This document shows positions 28,879 to 38,769 of a stretch of DNA of 64,000 bases, in pieces. The notes below the pieces were generated by a model. It made no database searches, was not told the origin of the DNA, and saw only the letters and a program-made list of their open reading frames with translations. Position 1 is the first letter of the stretch. Each line of letters opens with the position of its first letter. This stretch comes from Alphaproteobacteria bacterium (lineage in GTDB: Bacteria; Pseudomonadota; Alphaproteobacteria; Rhodobacterales; Rhodobacteraceae). Position numbers and translations under genes: made by a program. The stretch lies in assembly GCA_030425395.1 (NCBI GenBank), contig JAUIAS010000007.1, positions 62,001 through 126,000 of the forward strand. The letters run 5' to 3'.

Positions 28879-29751
28879 TCAGGACGGCATCTGCAGGGTC
28901 AGCGTGGTCCATTCGCCGAACTCAGCGCGATGCGCCAGCCCATAGCCCTGCGCTTCATAGACGCCAACAACCTCGTCTGCCTGCTCATTCAGAATGCCCG
29001 AAAGGATCGCAAAGCTGCCCGGTGCCGCCCGCGCCGCCAGATCCGGTGCCAGCACGACCAGCGGCCCCTTGAGGATATTGGCAAAAATCAGGTCAAACCG
29101 CATATCCGGGTCCAGATCCGGCGTGTCAAAGCCCGCCGCCTCGATGCAGCGGATACGCCCCGTCAGCCCGTTTGCCGTCACGTTCGCCTCTGCCACGTCA
29201 ACGGCCTGCGCGTCGATGTCGCTGGCGATCACCTCGATGGGCCAGACCTTGGCCGCAGCCATGGCCAGAACGGCGGTTCCGCATCCCACGTCAATCACAT
29301 GTTGGGCGCGGAACCCTTGGTCCAGCAACCGGTCAAGCGCCATGAGACACCCCAGTGTCGTGCCGTGGTGACCGGTGCCAAAGGCCATCGCGGCCTCGAT
29401 CAACAGGGCCTGTCGTCCCTCGGGCACCTTGTCCGCATCATGGCTGCCATAGACAAAGAAGCGGCCTGCCTCGACCGGGGACAATTCCCGGCGGACCTTG
29501 GCGACCCAATCGGTTTCGGGCAATTCCGACACCGCGAATTCCGCGGCCCCGAATGCGGCCGCCAACAGGGCAAGACCGGCAATGTCCGGGCTTTCGGTGA
29601 AATATCCCCCGACCTCCCAGAGGCCCGATCCATCCTCGATCTCGAACACGCCGATCCCGGTGGGTTCCGGCTGCAGGTTTTCCATCGCTTCGCCCAGCGC
29701 CTCGGCCTTGGCTTTGGTCGACAGGGTAGTCAGAGCGGTAAAGGTCGGCAT
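28879..29751 (-). CDS. prmA: ribosomal protein L11 methyltransferase
   Basis: A 290-residue SAM-dependent methyltransferase that trimethylates ribosomal protein L11. The SAM loop is VIDVGCGTAVLAMAAAKV (about 150-167), followed by the acidic ASDIDAQAVDVAEANV and the motif FANILKGPLVVLAPDL. FGTGHHGTT just before the core is a PrmA signature. Its start overlaps the stop of the MATE gene (TGATG), so they are co-translated. A bidirectional terminator lies after the stop. Confidence 0.93.
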   Translation of the reverse strand: MPTFTALTTLSTKAKAEALGEAMENLQPEPTGIGVFEIEDGSGLWEVGGYFTESPDIAGLALLAAAFGAAEFAVSELPETDWVAKVRRELSPVEAGRFFVYGSHDADKVPEGRQALLIEAAMAFGTGHHGTTLGCLMALDRLLDQGFRAQHVIDVGCGTAVLAMAAAKVWPIEVIASDIDAQAVDVAEANVTANGLTGRIRCIEAAGFDTPDLDPDMRFDLIFANILKGPLVVLAPDLAARAAPGSFAILSGILNEQADEVVGVYEAQGYGLAHRAEFGEWTTLTLQMPS

Positions 29752-31142
29752 CAGCGCCTCCTGAAACGGTTGATATCGCGCCAGCCCCGGCGCGTCTTGA
29801 GATCAATGCTTGGAGGGGCGGTACCGATATTTCGCACGAAATGCCAGCCCCAGAGCGCAGCAAGCCCCCCCATCACCACGCCAAGCCCGGCCTGCGCATA
29901 GATCACCCCCACCGCGCCAACCTGCCCTGCCACCCAGATCGCGACCGGCAGGGTCAACACCCCGTCGCGAATCCACGTCAGCCCGGTTGCGAGGGTCGGA
30001 CGGCCCAGCGTGTTGAAGGCCGCATTCGCGACAAAGAACGCGCCGGTAAAGCAAAACGCCCCTGCGCCCACATGGGTAAAGGCCCACAGCACCAGCGCGC
30101 CATCAGGCCCCAGCCCGAAGGCGGTCACGATAACCGGATGCGCCGTGACCAACAGCGCCCACGCGACCAGCGTATACCCCAGACAAAACAGAATCGCGTC
30201 GCGATAGGTCGATGTCAGCCGGTCATATTGCCCCGCGCCAAAGTTCTGGCCGAATATCCCGCCAATCGCCCCGGACAGCGAAAAGACACCGCCAAAGACC
30301 ACAACCGACAGCCGCCCGACGACGGCCCAACCAGCGACAGCCTCGTCGCCGAACTGGCTCAGAACCTTGGTCAGGACATAGTTGCCAAAGGGCGTCGCCT
30401 GCTGCGTCAGGATCGCGGGCAGCGCAATGGCAAGGAACGGGCGCATGTGGCGCAGGATATCTCCGGGCTGCGGCCGCGCGATCAGATCATGCACCCGCGT
30501 GGCAAAGAACAGTGCCGCCACCATCATGATGAACCGTGACAGCACCAGCCCCGACGCGGCCCCGTCAAGGCCCAGCTCCAGCCAATAGATCAACAGCGGA
30601 TCGACCACCATCGAAACCGATCCCGACGATAACGTCACGAACATGGCCCGCTTGCCATCCCCCTCGGCCCGCAAGACGCCGCTGGCCACCAGACCCACGG
30701 CCATGACCACCAGCGACGGCAAGGTTATGGCAAGGTATCGCGCGGCCAGATCGAGCGTTTCGCCCTGCGCGCCTGCGAATTCAAGGATCGGATAGCGCAG
30801 CGACACCACCAGCCCCGCAACAAGCGCCTGCGCCACGGCGGCGAGGATCACCGCGCTGCCCGCAATGCGGCGTGCCTCGGCGCGGTTTCCCGCCCCGATG
30901 GATCGCGAGGTCAGCGCAGTCGCGCCGATCATCAGACCGACACCGGAGGACACCGAAAAGAACTGGATCGCAAAGGCAAAACCGATGGCCGCCACCATGC
31001 GCGCATCGCCCAGCATCGACACCCAGAACAGGTTGGCAGCATCCACAAGGAACACAAAGGTAATGCCCAGCGCCCCTGTCGCGGTCATGCGCACGACATG
31101 GCCCATCGTTGACCCGGTCAGGAAACGCCCTTGCGTGGTCAT
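29751..31142 (-). CDS. MATE-family efflux transporter
   Basis: A 463-residue inner-membrane protein with about twelve hydrophobic segments in two similar halves, as in multidrug and toxin extrusion (MatE/NorM) antiporters. N-terminal GITFVFLVDAANLFWVSMLG fits the first MATE helix, and GAGNRAEARRIAGSAVILAA fits the conserved loop after helix 2-3. Substrate cannot be told. It is 3 bp after the MFS gene and coupled to prmA, though no functional link is known. Confidence 0.9.
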   Translation of the reverse strand: MTTQGRFLTGSTMGHVVRMTATGALGITFVFLVDAANLFWVSMLGDARMVAAIGFAFAIQFFSVSSGVGLMIGATALTSRSIGAGNRAEARRIAGSAVILAAVAQALVAGLVVSLRYPILEFAGAQGETLDLAARYLAITLPSLVVMAVGLVASGVLRAEGDGKRAMFVTLSSGSVSMVVDPLLIYWLELGLDGAASGLVLSRFIMMVAALFFATRVHDLIARPQPGDILRHMRPFLAIALPAILTQQATPFGNYVLTKVLSQFGDEAVAGWAVVGRLSVVVFGGVFSLSGAIGGIFGQNFGAGQYDRLTSTYRDAILFCLGYTLVAWALLVTAHPVIVTAFGLGPDGALVLWAFTHVGAGAFCFTGAFFVANAAFNTLGRPTLATGLTWIRDGVLTLPVAIWVAGQVGAVGVIYAQAGLGVVMGGLAALWGWHFVRNIGTAPPSIDLKTRRGWRDINRFRRR

Positions 31143-31145
31143 CCT

Positions 31146-32381
31146 CTATTCCGCTGCGGTTGCCGGACGGGCAAACCGCGACAGGATCGTCTCATTCCCG
31201 GCTTCGGGATGGCGCGGGATCAGCATCGCCAGCGCGAAGGACACCATCGCCATGATCGCGGCCAGAACAAACACCGCCGCCGGAGACACCAGCCACAGAT
31301 ATCCCAGCCCCGCAGGCAGAAACACCGCTGCAATATGGTTGATCGTAAATGCAACCGCCGCCGTGGGGGCGATATCGCCGGGGGATGCGATTTTCTGGAA
31401 ATAGGTCTTGAGCGCCAATGCCAGCGCAAAGAACATATGATCGAGAACATAAAGCGTCGCTGCCAGCGCCACGCCCCAGCCAAAGAAATAGATCCCCCCG
31501 TAGGCCGTGAACACGATTGTAAGTCCGATATATTCAAAGCCAAGCGCGCGACGTTCCCCGAACACGGCGACGGCCCGGCCCATCAGCGGGGCAAACAGCA
31601 TGTTGGCCACAAGGTTGATCATGTAAAGCGCGGTGACTTCGTGCACGTCAAAGCCGAACTTCTCGACCATCATGAACCCCGCGAAGACAACAAAAATCTG
31701 TCGCCGCGCCCCGGACATGAACTGCAACGCGTAATACAGCCAGTATCGGCGACGCAGGATGAATTTCTTGATCTGCGGGTTCGGGGCTTCGAATTGCGGG
31801 TAGGCGAAGAAGGCGAAAATCGTGATTGCCAGGGTCACGCCTCCGGCAAACAGGTAGACGATGTTATAGCTCAGGTTCAACGGCTCCCACAGCAGGACGA
31901 TCAGGCCGTAAGACAAAAGCGTCGCCCCTGATCCCGCCGCCAGAAGCCACCCCAGAACCTGCGGCGCGCGCGCCTTGTCCAGCCATTGCAACTGCAGCGA
32001 CTGGTTGACCGTCTCGTAATAGTGAAAGCCGATGGACGACAGCATGGTGATTGTCAGGATACCGCCCAGCGATGGGAACCACGCCGTCACCGCCGTGGCC
32101 ACGCCCAGCAGGCCCAGCGACACCAAGCCCAGCACCTGTTCGCGCATGAACATGATGATCGCGATCACGCCGACGGCCAGAAACCCCGGAATTTCGCGCA
32201 CCGTATGCAGCCAGCCGATATCGGACCCGTCGAACGACGCGACCTCGATCACAAAGTTATTGAGCAGCGCCGACCAAGTCGCAAAGCTGATCGGCATCGC
32301 CGCCGCCATCAGGAACAGCAATGTCACGGGCCTGCGCCAGAACGGCAGGCTGTGCGACTCGGAGAGTGGAATAGTTCGCAT
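31146..32381 (-). CDS. MFS transporter
   Basis: A 411-residue major facilitator with about twelve membrane segments and a basic central loop (IKKFILRRRYWLYY, about residue 205-218). The N-terminal half starts RPVTLLFLMAAAMPISFATW. Substrate is unknown. It heads an operon with the MATE transporter and prmA, and shares a divergent promoter region with a sulfur-transporter gene. Confidence 0.88.
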   Translation of the reverse strand: MRTIPLSESHSLPFWRRPVTLLFLMAAAMPISFATWSALLNNFVIEVASFDGSDIGWLHTVREIPGFLAVGVIAIIMFMREQVLGLVSLGLLGVATAVTAWFPSLGGILTITMLSSIGFHYYETVNQSLQLQWLDKARAPQVLGWLLAAGSGATLLSYGLIVLLWEPLNLSYNIVYLFAGGVTLAITIFAFFAYPQFEAPNPQIKKFILRRRYWLYYALQFMSGARRQIFVVFAGFMMVEKFGFDVHEVTALYMINLVANMLFAPLMGRAVAVFGERRALGFEYIGLTIVFTAYGGIYFFGWGVALAATLYVLDHMFFALALALKTYFQKIASPGDIAPTAAVAFTINHIAAVFLPAGLGYLWLVSPAAVFVLAAIMAMVSFALAMLIPRHPEAGNETILSRFARPATAAE

Positions 32382-32465
32382 GTTATGGATTTACGCCCCC
32401 GCCCGGAGTTTGGCGAGCGAATTGTGATCGCACGCCCAACGACAAAAGAACGGCCACCGGCCCCA

Positions 32466-32514
32466 TGACATATGTCAAGGAATCGCTTGGGCAAACATGC
32501 CACACGACGCATGT
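32466..32514. promoter_or_regulatory. two dyads in a divergent promoter region
   Basis: The perfect 12-bp palindrome TGACATATGTCA is at 32466-32477. A second inverted repeat ACATGC-N8-GCATGT is at 32495-32514. Both lie in the 152-bp gap between the MFS gene and the YeeE/YedE gene and look like operators. The cognate regulator is not known. Confidence 0.45.
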
Positions 32515-32533
32515 ATCGACGAAGGACACACGC

Positions 32534-33598
32534 ATGGACATCGCAACCCTGACCGACATGATCGGCGAACCTCAAACCGCCGCCCTTTTTGGATTGCTCA
32601 CCGGAGTGATCTTCGGTGTCGCGGCGCAGCGATCTCGATTTTGCCTGCGTGCGGCCGCTGTGGAATTTGCGCGCGGCAGCATGGGTGACAAGATCGCGGT
32701 CTGGTTGCTGACGTTTTCAACGGCTGTGGTCTGGGTTCAGGCAGCGCGGCACATGGGGTGGCTGGCCCCCTCCGAAGCCCGCGTTCTCGCGGTTCCGGGG
32801 AGCTGGTCCGGTGCCATCATTGGCGGCCTGATGTTCGGCGCGGGCATGGTTCTGGCGCGGGGTTGCTCGGGCCGTCTTCTGGTCCTTGCCGCAACGGGAA
32901 ACCTGAGATCCGTGGTGTCCGGCCTGATCTTTGCCGTCGTCGCCCAAATGAGCCTGTCTGGCTGGCTCTCGCCGATGCGCGACAAGATCGCCGGACTGTG
33001 GATCACGCCCGACGGGCGCAACATCGAAATGGTGTCTGCCTTGGGGCTGCCGGATCAGACCGGTCTGGTTCTCGGGTTGGGCACGGCGCTGCTGGCGCTG
33101 TTTCTTGCGCGGCGCAACCGGATCGGAGGCGCACGCCTGATCTTTGCCTCGGGCGTCGGGTTTGCCGTGGCCGTGGGTTGGGTGCTGACCTATTCCCTGA
33201 GCCAGGTGGCGTTTGATCCGGTCACGGTGGAAAGCGCGACCTTTACCGGCCCTTCGGCCAACACGCTGATGTTCTTTCTTGAGCGCGATCCGGTCATGGA
33301 CTTCGACATTGGCCTTGTGCCGGGCGTGTTCCTTGGGGCCTTTATCGCGGCCCTGTTTGCCGGTGAACTGAAAATTCAGGCCTTTGACGGCCCCGCGACG
33401 ATGCGCAAGGCGATGATTGGTGCGGCGTTGATGGGCTTTGGCGGGATGCTGGCCGGTGGCTGCGCCATCGGGGCCGGTGTGACCGGCGGTTCGGTGTTTG
33501 CCGCAACGGCATGGCTGGCGCTGTTCTGCATGTGGGTCGGCGCGATGATCACCGATTTCCTTGTCGATCAGCGCGTTGTGTCTTCGCGCACCGCCTGA
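32534..33598 (+). CDS. YeeE/YedE-family sulfur-compound transporter
   Basis: A 354-residue membrane protein of the YeeE/YedE (TsuA-like) family, which imports thiosulfate or related sulfur compounds. The start at 32534 has an AAGGA ribosome site 7 nt upstream. Cysteines expected on the transport path are in [36 protein letters not shown] and [20 protein letters not shown]. Two pseudo-repeats, each with about five membrane segments, are visible. Often such genes neighbour sulfurtransferases; none is present here. Confidence 0.88.
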   Translation: MDIATLTDMIGEPQTAALFGLLTGVIFGVAAQRSRFCLRAAAVEFARGSMGDKIAVWLLTFSTAVVWVQAARHMGWLAPSEARVLAVPGSWSGAIIGGLMFGAGMVLARGCSGRLLVLAATGNLRSVVSGLIFAVVAQMSLSGWLSPMRDKIAGLWITPDGRNIEMVSALGLPDQTGLVLGLGTALLALFLARRNRIGGARLIFASGVGFAVAVGWVLTYSLSQVAFDPVTVESATFTGPSANTLMFFLERDPVMDFDIGLVPGVFLGAFIAALFAGELKIQAFDGPATMRKAMIGAALMGFGGMLAGGCAIGAGVTGGSVFAATAWLALFCMWVGAMITDFLVDQRVVSSRTA

Positions 33599-33683
33599 CA
33601 CCGGGTGTCATGAGCATTGCACGGACGTATCCGATAAATTAGGCCGGTTCCCGAACGCAGCACAGCACAGGGAAACCGGCCCG

Positions 33684-34724
33684 ATGAAAGCCGTCCTTTA
33701 CGAAAAATTTGGCGAAGCGCCCAAGGTGGTGTCGGTGCCCGATCCCGAGGTCGCGCCCGACGGCGTGATCATCAAGGTTGAGGCAACAGGTGTATGCCGG
33801 TCAGACTGGCACGGCTGGATGGGTCATGACAGCGATGTGACGTTGCCCCATGTGCCCGGCCATGAACTGGCTGGCGTGATCACCGCCGTGGGCCGCGATG
33901 TTCTGAACTGGACAGTTGGCGCGCGGGTCACGGTGCCGTTCATTTCCGCCTGCGGATCATGCGAGGAATGCCACGCCGGGCAACAACAGGTCTGCCACAA
34001 CCAACAGCAACCCGGCTTTACCCATTGGGGATCGTTCGCGGAATACGTGGCCATCCGCTATGCCGACCTGAACGTGGTGGCCCTGCCGGAAAGCATGGAT
34101 TTCGCAACGGCTGCCAGCCTTGGCTGCCGGTTTGCGACATCGTTCCGTGCGGTTGTCGATCAGGGCAAGGCGGGGGCCGGTCAGTGGGTCGCCGTGCACG
34201 GTTGCGGCGGCGTGGGGCTGTCAGCGGTGATGATCGCGAACGCGGTCGGAGCCAACGTGATCGCCATCGACATCGACGAAGCCAAGCTGGCGCTGGCCCG
34301 CGATCTTGGGGCCGTGGCCACCATAAACGGGGCCGATGGAACCGACGTGGCCGAGGCCGTGATCGACCTGACCAAGGGTGGCGCGCATGTGTCTCTGGAT
34401 GCGCTCGGGCATCCGGTGACCTGCTTCAATTCGATCCTGAACCTGCGCCCGCGCGGCAAACACGTGCAGGTCGGGCTGATGCTGGGCGACCACACCACGC
34501 CACAGGTGCCGATGGCCAAGGTTATTGGCAAGGAACTGGAAATTCTGGGGTCCCATGGGATGCAGGCGCATCGCTATGGCGCAATGCTGGACATGATCAC
34601 ATCGGGCAAGCTTGATCCCGCGCGTCTGGTGGGCCACGAGATCGCCCTTGAGGACGCGCCCGAGGCGCTGATGAACATGGACCGGTTCCAGTCTGTCGGG
34701 GCGACCGTGATCACGAGTTTCTGA
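33684..34724 (+). CDS. zinc-dependent alcohol dehydrogenase
   Basis: A 346-residue medium-chain dehydrogenase (GroES-like N-terminus, Rossmann C-terminus). Catalytic zinc ligands are in [10 protein letters not shown] and PGHELAGVI. The four structural-zinc cysteines are in [15 protein letters not shown]. The NAD-binding glycines are in [21 protein letters not shown] place the start at 33684 ([14 protein letters not shown]), the standard family start. Substrate is not identifiable; it lies 86 bp after the sulfur transporter and converges on the VOC gene of the catabolic cluster. Confidence 0.92.
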   Translation: MKAVLYEKFGEAPKVVSVPDPEVAPDGVIIKVEATGVCRSDWHGWMGHDSDVTLPHVPGHELAGVITAVGRDVLNWTVGARVTVPFISACGSCEECHAGQQQVCHNQQQPGFTHWGSFAEYVAIRYADLNVVALPESMDFATAASLGCRFATSFRAVVDQGKAGAGQWVAVHGCGGVGLSAVMIANAVGANVIAIDIDEAKLALARDLGAVATINGADGTDVAEAVIDLTKGGAHVSLDALGHPVTCFNSILNLRPRGKHVQVGLMLGDHTTPQVPMAKVIGKELEILGSHGMQAHRYGAMLDMITSGKLDPARLVGHEIALEDAPEALMNMDRFQSVGATVITSF

Positions 34725-34732
34725 ACCGCGCG

Positions 34733-35719
34733 CTATTCACCGCCTTGGCGCGACAATTCGGTATACAGCCACGGACACTCGGCGACCGGTGGCGCGCGTA
34801 ATCCGCGTGCGGCCGCGTCCATGGCCATACCACGCATGCGCTGACGCAACCCGCCGTCTTCGTCGGGCAGGTGCAGCCGTTCGTGCCCCCAGAAACTGGG
34901 TCCGTCAAAGGTTTCGTGTGGCTCCCACGTTGCCGGGTCGATCATCCGCCCGCCCCATCCGTTTTCGACGAAGAACCCCGAAGGCGTGTGCGCATAAAAG
35001 GAGGTCATCCAGTCGTTCGTGTGCCGCCCCAGCGTATAGGCCACCTGATCGCGATCCTTCGCGATGTCATAGCCCTGGCCGACATCATCAAGGTTCTGAT
35101 ACTCCACCATGAAATGATGGAAGCCGCGCTGCCCGGACCCGACCATGGCAAAGCTGTGGTGCCGCCCGTTCAGGTGAAAGAAATACAGCCCATAAGGCGT
35201 GCGCCCGAAATCCGAGACCCCGAAATCCAGCAGGTCACGATAGAACGGCATCATCACGTCGATGTCCTGCACATGCAGCACAGCGTGCCCCATGCCCAGA
35301 GGGCCTGTCCTGAACCCGTCGATCGGGCGCCCGGAAACAAACGGATCGGATGCAATCATCGGCGCGTGGATCAGTTCGACGCGGTTGCCCATGGGATCTT
35401 CGAACCAGATCAGATCGCCCACCAGACGCCTGTCGGCAAGAGCCGTGTCCCCGCTGTGCACGGTCACACCGGCCGCATCCAGCCGCGCGGCATAATGGCC
35501 AAGGTCCGCGCGCTCTGACACCTCGAAGCCCAGAAAGGCCAGTGTCTCGCCCGGTTCGTCGGAAACGACCAGACGCTGAGCCTGATCGTCCATTCGAAAG
35601 GCAAGGGATTTTCCGCCGCCGTCGATCTTCTGCATCCCCAGCAGCCCAGCCGCGAACCCGGCCCAATCATCGAGCCGATCTGACCGGATGCCCAGATATG
35701 CCAGCGCACATATTGCCAT
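34733..35719 (-). CDS. VOC-family protein resembling type I extradiol dioxygenase
   Basis: A 328-residue protein with two tandem vicinal-oxygen-chelate modules, like BphC-type enzymes that cleave catechols next to the hydroxyl groups. The three expected iron ligands are present in order: His in GMGHAVLHVQDI (about 145), His in FHHFMVEYQNLDD (about 205) and Glu in SGFFVENGWGG (about 255). ATG 35719 has a GAGG-type site upstream. It lies 80 bp after dctM on the same strand, so it may be the last gene of the TRAP operon. Ring cleavage is inferred from fold and ligands; the substrate is unknown. Confidence 0.82.
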   Translation of the reverse strand: MAICALAYLGIRSDRLDDWAGFAAGLLGMQKIDGGGKSLAFRMDDQAQRLVVSDEPGETLAFLGFEVSERADLGHYAARLDAAGVTVHSGDTALADRRLVGDLIWFEDPMGNRVELIHAPMIASDPFVSGRPIDGFRTGPLGMGHAVLHVQDIDVMMPFYRDLLDFGVSDFGRTPYGLYFFHLNGRHHSFAMVGSGQRGFHHFMVEYQNLDDVGQGYDIAKDRDQVAYTLGRHTNDWMTSFYAHTPSGFFVENGWGGRMIDPATWEPHETFDGPSFWGHERLHLPDEDGGLRQRMRGMAMDAAARGLRAPPVAECPWLYTELSRQGGE

Positions 35720-35799
35720 GATCGTTCCCCTCCCACGCTTCGGCGATGAGACTAGCAATCATGCGCCCGGTTGTCTTGCACGGGATGAGGATGCCGCCG

Positions 35800-37107
35800 C
35801 TATAGCGACGGCAGCCACAGCGCCAGACCGGGGAACGCGACCAGCAGAGCCACCAGAAACAACGAACAGAAGATGAAGGGAAACGCCGAGGTATAGATTT
35901 CGCGCATCGTCGTGCCCGGCGGGGCCACCCCCTTCATCACGAACAACAGCAATCCAAATGGCGGGGTGGTAAAGCTGATCTCGAGCGACAGGAGCATGAT
36001 CAGGGCAAACCAGATCGGATCAAAGCCCAGCGTTTGCGCGAGCGGGAAAAAGATCGGGACCGTCAGCAGCATGATGGAAATCTGTTCCATGAACATCCCC
36101 AGCAGCAAGAGGACCGCGAACATCACCAGCAGCATCGCCAATGGTGCCAGATCAAAGCTCGTGGCCCAGCTTACCAGCCCGCGCGAAGCGCCTGAAAACG
36201 CCAGAAGCTGGCTGAACGTGGCCGATCCGAACACGATCAGATAGGCCATCAAGGTCACGCGAAGCGCGCCGATCACTGATTTCTTCATCGCCTCCCATGT
36301 CAGACACCGGAACACCGCCGCCAGAATCAGAACCCCCAACGCACCAAACGCGGCCGCTTCGGACGGCGTGACAAACCCCTGAATCATCAGGGCGATGATG
36401 ATTACCATCACCCCGACCATCGGCACGACTTCGGTCAGCAGCAGCAAAACCTTGGTGCCGAATGACATCGGCTGCACGTCATAGGCAGGGGCGGCGGTCG
36501 GGTCGATCCGCGTTTGAATCCAGATCGTCGCGATATAAAAGCTGGCAAGCAGCAACCCCGGAACAACCCCGGCAATCAGCAACGCCGCCACATCAATCTG
36601 CGCCAGCGTTGCCAGCAGAACCGCCAGCGCCGATGGCGGTATGATGATGGCAAGCCCACCCGTGCCAAGGATCGGGCCGATGCTCATGTGTGATTTATAG
36701 CCGCGCCGGTTCATTTCGGGCACCATCAGCGACCCCAACAGCGCAGTGGACCCCATGGACGATCCTGAGAGCGTGGAAAACGCCGTCCCGCCCAGAACGG
36801 TGACATAGCTCAGACGGCCGGGCAGCCGGCCCAGCAGCTTGTCAATCGCGGTGAACATCCGCCCACCCAGACCGGTGTGAAAGAAGATCTCACCCATCAG
36901 CAAAAACAACGGGATCGGCATCAACGCGTATTTCGTCAGCGACCCAAGCCCGTTGTTCAAAAGCTGCATCACACCGCGTTCGCCGCCCATGAAGACCCAC
37001 GCACCCACGATGTTGGCAGCCAGAAAAGCCAGAGCAATCGGCATACCGATCGCCATGAGAAGGACAATCGTCCCCAGCAGCAGGGCCAGCGCCTCGAACC
37101 ATTCCAT
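35800..37107 (-). CDS. dctM: TRAP transporter large permease DctM
   Basis: The 435-residue large membrane subunit (12-13 hydrophobic segments) of a tripartite periplasmic transporter for organic acids. FSTLSGSSMGSTALLGSLMV and the C-terminal FALIMLLSLEISFTTPPFGL are hallmark segments of the DctM/SiaM family. The start overlaps the dctQ stop by one base (TAATG). It works with the small permease and the solute-binding protein just upstream. Confidence 0.95.
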   Translation of the reverse strand: MEWFEALALLLGTIVLLMAIGMPIALAFLAANIVGAWVFMGGERGVMQLLNNGLGSLTKYALMPIPLFLLMGEIFFHTGLGGRMFTAIDKLLGRLPGRLSYVTVLGGTAFSTLSGSSMGSTALLGSLMVPEMNRRGYKSHMSIGPILGTGGLAIIIPPSALAVLLATLAQIDVAALLIAGVVPGLLLASFYIATIWIQTRIDPTAAPAYDVQPMSFGTKVLLLLTEVVPMVGVMVIIIALMIQGFVTPSEAAAFGALGVLILAAVFRCLTWEAMKKSVIGALRVTLMAYLIVFGSATFSQLLAFSGASRGLVSWATSFDLAPLAMLLVMFAVLLLLGMFMEQISIMLLTVPIFFPLAQTLGFDPIWFALIMLLSLEISFTTPPFGLLLFVMKGVAPPGTTMREIYTSAFPFIFCSLFLVALLVAFPGLALWLPSL

Positions 37108-37607
37108 TATTCATGTATCCCTGCTTCGCCGCTGTGCATCAGGTCGTGCCCGAATACAAAGCGGGAGAATTCCAAAGCCATCAGGCCAAACGAGACCGGG
37201 AACGCAATCGTGAGAAGCCAGCGCGGATAGTAATAGGCGCGCGTATCAAAATCGCCCCGTTCAAGATTGGTCATCACCAGCTCGATACCCTTCCAAGTGA
37301 GAATGACGCACACCAGAACACAGGTCGCGGCGACGACCCGGCTCAACAAGCGGCGCGGGGTTTCGGGAAGGGCTGCGGTGACCAATTCGATATGGACATG
37401 GCCCTTTTCACGCACCAGCCAGGGCGCGCCCAGCATCGTCATATACAGCAGGCCGTATTCGGCCGAGGTAAACAGCCACGCAAAGGGCTGCACCCCGATA
37501 TTGCGCATCACCACAGAGGCGATCACGGACACCATGATCCACACAAGCACAAGGCCCGACACCGTGGCCAGACCATAGAGCACCGCAAGATATATTCGGG
37601 TCAGCAT
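37107..37607 (-). CDS. dctQ: TRAP transporter small permease DctQ
   Basis: The four-helix small membrane subunit, 166 residues from the ATG at 37607, which has a GGAGG site. Membrane segments are visible at about 8-30, 45-65, 85-108 and 130-155. The pattern SAEYGLLYMTMLGAPWLVREKGHV (split across helix 2 and its loop) with the WLVR..GHV motif is diagnostic for DctQ. Confidence 0.92.
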   Translation of the reverse strand: MLTRIYLAVLYGLATVSGLVLVWIMVSVIASVVMRNIGVQPFAWLFTSAEYGLLYMTMLGAPWLVREKGHVHIELVTAALPETPRRLLSRVVAATCVLVCVILTWKGIELVMTNLERGDFDTRAYYYPRWLLTIAFPVSFGLMALEFSRFVFGHDLMHSGEAGIHE

Positions 37608-37630
37608 CGCCGCCTCCGCAGGAAAGAAAA

Positions 37631-37658
37631 CAGGCCCGCCGAAACACCGGCGGGCCTG
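37631..37658 (-). terminator. strong hairpin between dctP and dctQ
   Basis: A perfect 11-bp GC-rich stem (37631-37641 with 37648-37658, 6-nt loop) followed on the minus strand by TTTTCTTTCC. It can act as a partial terminator or 3' stabiliser so that more binding protein is made than permease. Confidence 0.85.
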
Positions 37659-37666
37659 AAGAACGC

Positions 37667-38680
37667 TTATTTCGCGGCGTCGAGATCGTAGAACAGTTCG
37701 ATCAGGCGGTCGTAGTTGCCTGTGCCGCCCGGCTGACCGGCCATCACTTCGTTCATGCGCTCCCACGTCTTTTCGCGGGCTGCGGCGAGGTAGTTGGCCT
37801 TGGCTTCGCCTTCGAGAGTGACAACCTTCATGCCTGCGGCTTCGAGCGCGGCAAAGTCTTCGTCGCGCTTGGTGCGCAGGGCTGCGACGCTGTCTTTCTC
37901 GTGCTGGATCGCAACATCCTGCAGGATGGTCCGGGCCTCTTCGGACAGGGAGTCCCAACGGTCGTTATTCACGATAACGCCCAGATCGGTCGAGAAGAAG
38001 CACGGCTCGATCCGGTAGTTGAGGAACTCGTTCCACTTGAGGTCAATCAGGCCGATCTGGGTCCAGCCGGTTGCGTCAACGACACCGCGCTGAAGCGCGG
38101 AGTAGACTTCGCCGGTGGGCAGGTCGATGACCTGTGCGCCCAGATAGTTGGTGAAGAAGGCGTTATAGACGTTGTTGCCGCGCAGCTTGAGACCCTCGAC
38201 CTCAAGGTTGCCGTCGGCGTCGAACTTGGGTTCGTCACGTGTCCACAGGTTGTAGCAAACACCGCTGTCGAACCAGCCCAGATACTTGAGCCCCATCTTT
38301 TCCTGATGGATCTGGTCGATCAGTTCGATACCGCCATTCATGCGGGTTTCCACGGCGGTGAGGTTGGACGCGACCATCGCGTCCTTTTCAGGCAGCGCGC
38401 CGCCATAGAACGAACCCGGCGTATAGACCATGTCAACGATACCGTCGCGGACCGCGTCGGGCTGCTGGAACATGCCGATGGCCTCGGGGCCGCCGCGCAC
38501 GTCGATCTGGATCACGCCCTTGCCCGCTTCGTTCACCTTGTCGACAAAGCTCAGAAAGCTCTTGGTATAGATCAGGGTTTCCGGAAAGGCATGAACCGCC
38601 GAAATGGTTTCTTCGGCCTTTACCGCGCCTGCGACGAATGTCGCACCGGCAAGAAGGCTGCCCAGTAGTTTCATTTTCAT
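37667..38680 (-). CDS. dctP: TRAP transporter solute-binding protein DctP
   Basis: The periplasmic binding protein that captures the substrate for the DctQM permease. From ATG 38680 (GGAGG site) it is 337 residues with a Sec signal ending near GAVKAEE. The body shows the DctP pattern: GGPEAIGMFQQPDAVRDGIVD (split around residues 73-93), then LRGNNVYNAFFTNYLGAQVI and LPTGEVYSALQRGVVDATGW with the conserved Arg for carboxylate binding. The gene is next to leuCD-like hydratase genes under a GntR regulator, suggesting import of the acid those enzymes consume. Confidence 0.94.
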   Translation of the reverse strand: MKMKLLGSLLAGATFVAGAVKAEETISAVHAFPETLIYTKSFLSFVDKVNEAGKGVIQIDVRGGPEAIGMFQQPDAVRDGIVDMVYTPGSFYGGALPEKDAMVASNLTAVETRMNGGIELIDQIHQEKMGLKYLGWFDSGVCYNLWTRDEPKFDADGNLEVEGLKLRGNNVYNAFFTNYLGAQVIDLPTGEVYSALQRGVVDATGWTQIGLIDLKWNEFLNYRIEPCFFSTDLGVIVNNDRWDSLSEEARTILQDVAIQHEKDSVAALRTKRDEDFAALEAAGMKVVTLEGEAKANYLAAAREKTWERMNEVMAGQPGGTGNYDRLIELFYDLDAAK

Positions 38681-38769
38681 CGTGTCGTCCTCCACTGTTT
38701 CGGGGCTTTCCTGTCGGTCCCCGTCATTTAGCCAAATTGGCCGTCTGGCGCCGCGTCCTGCGGCGCGTT

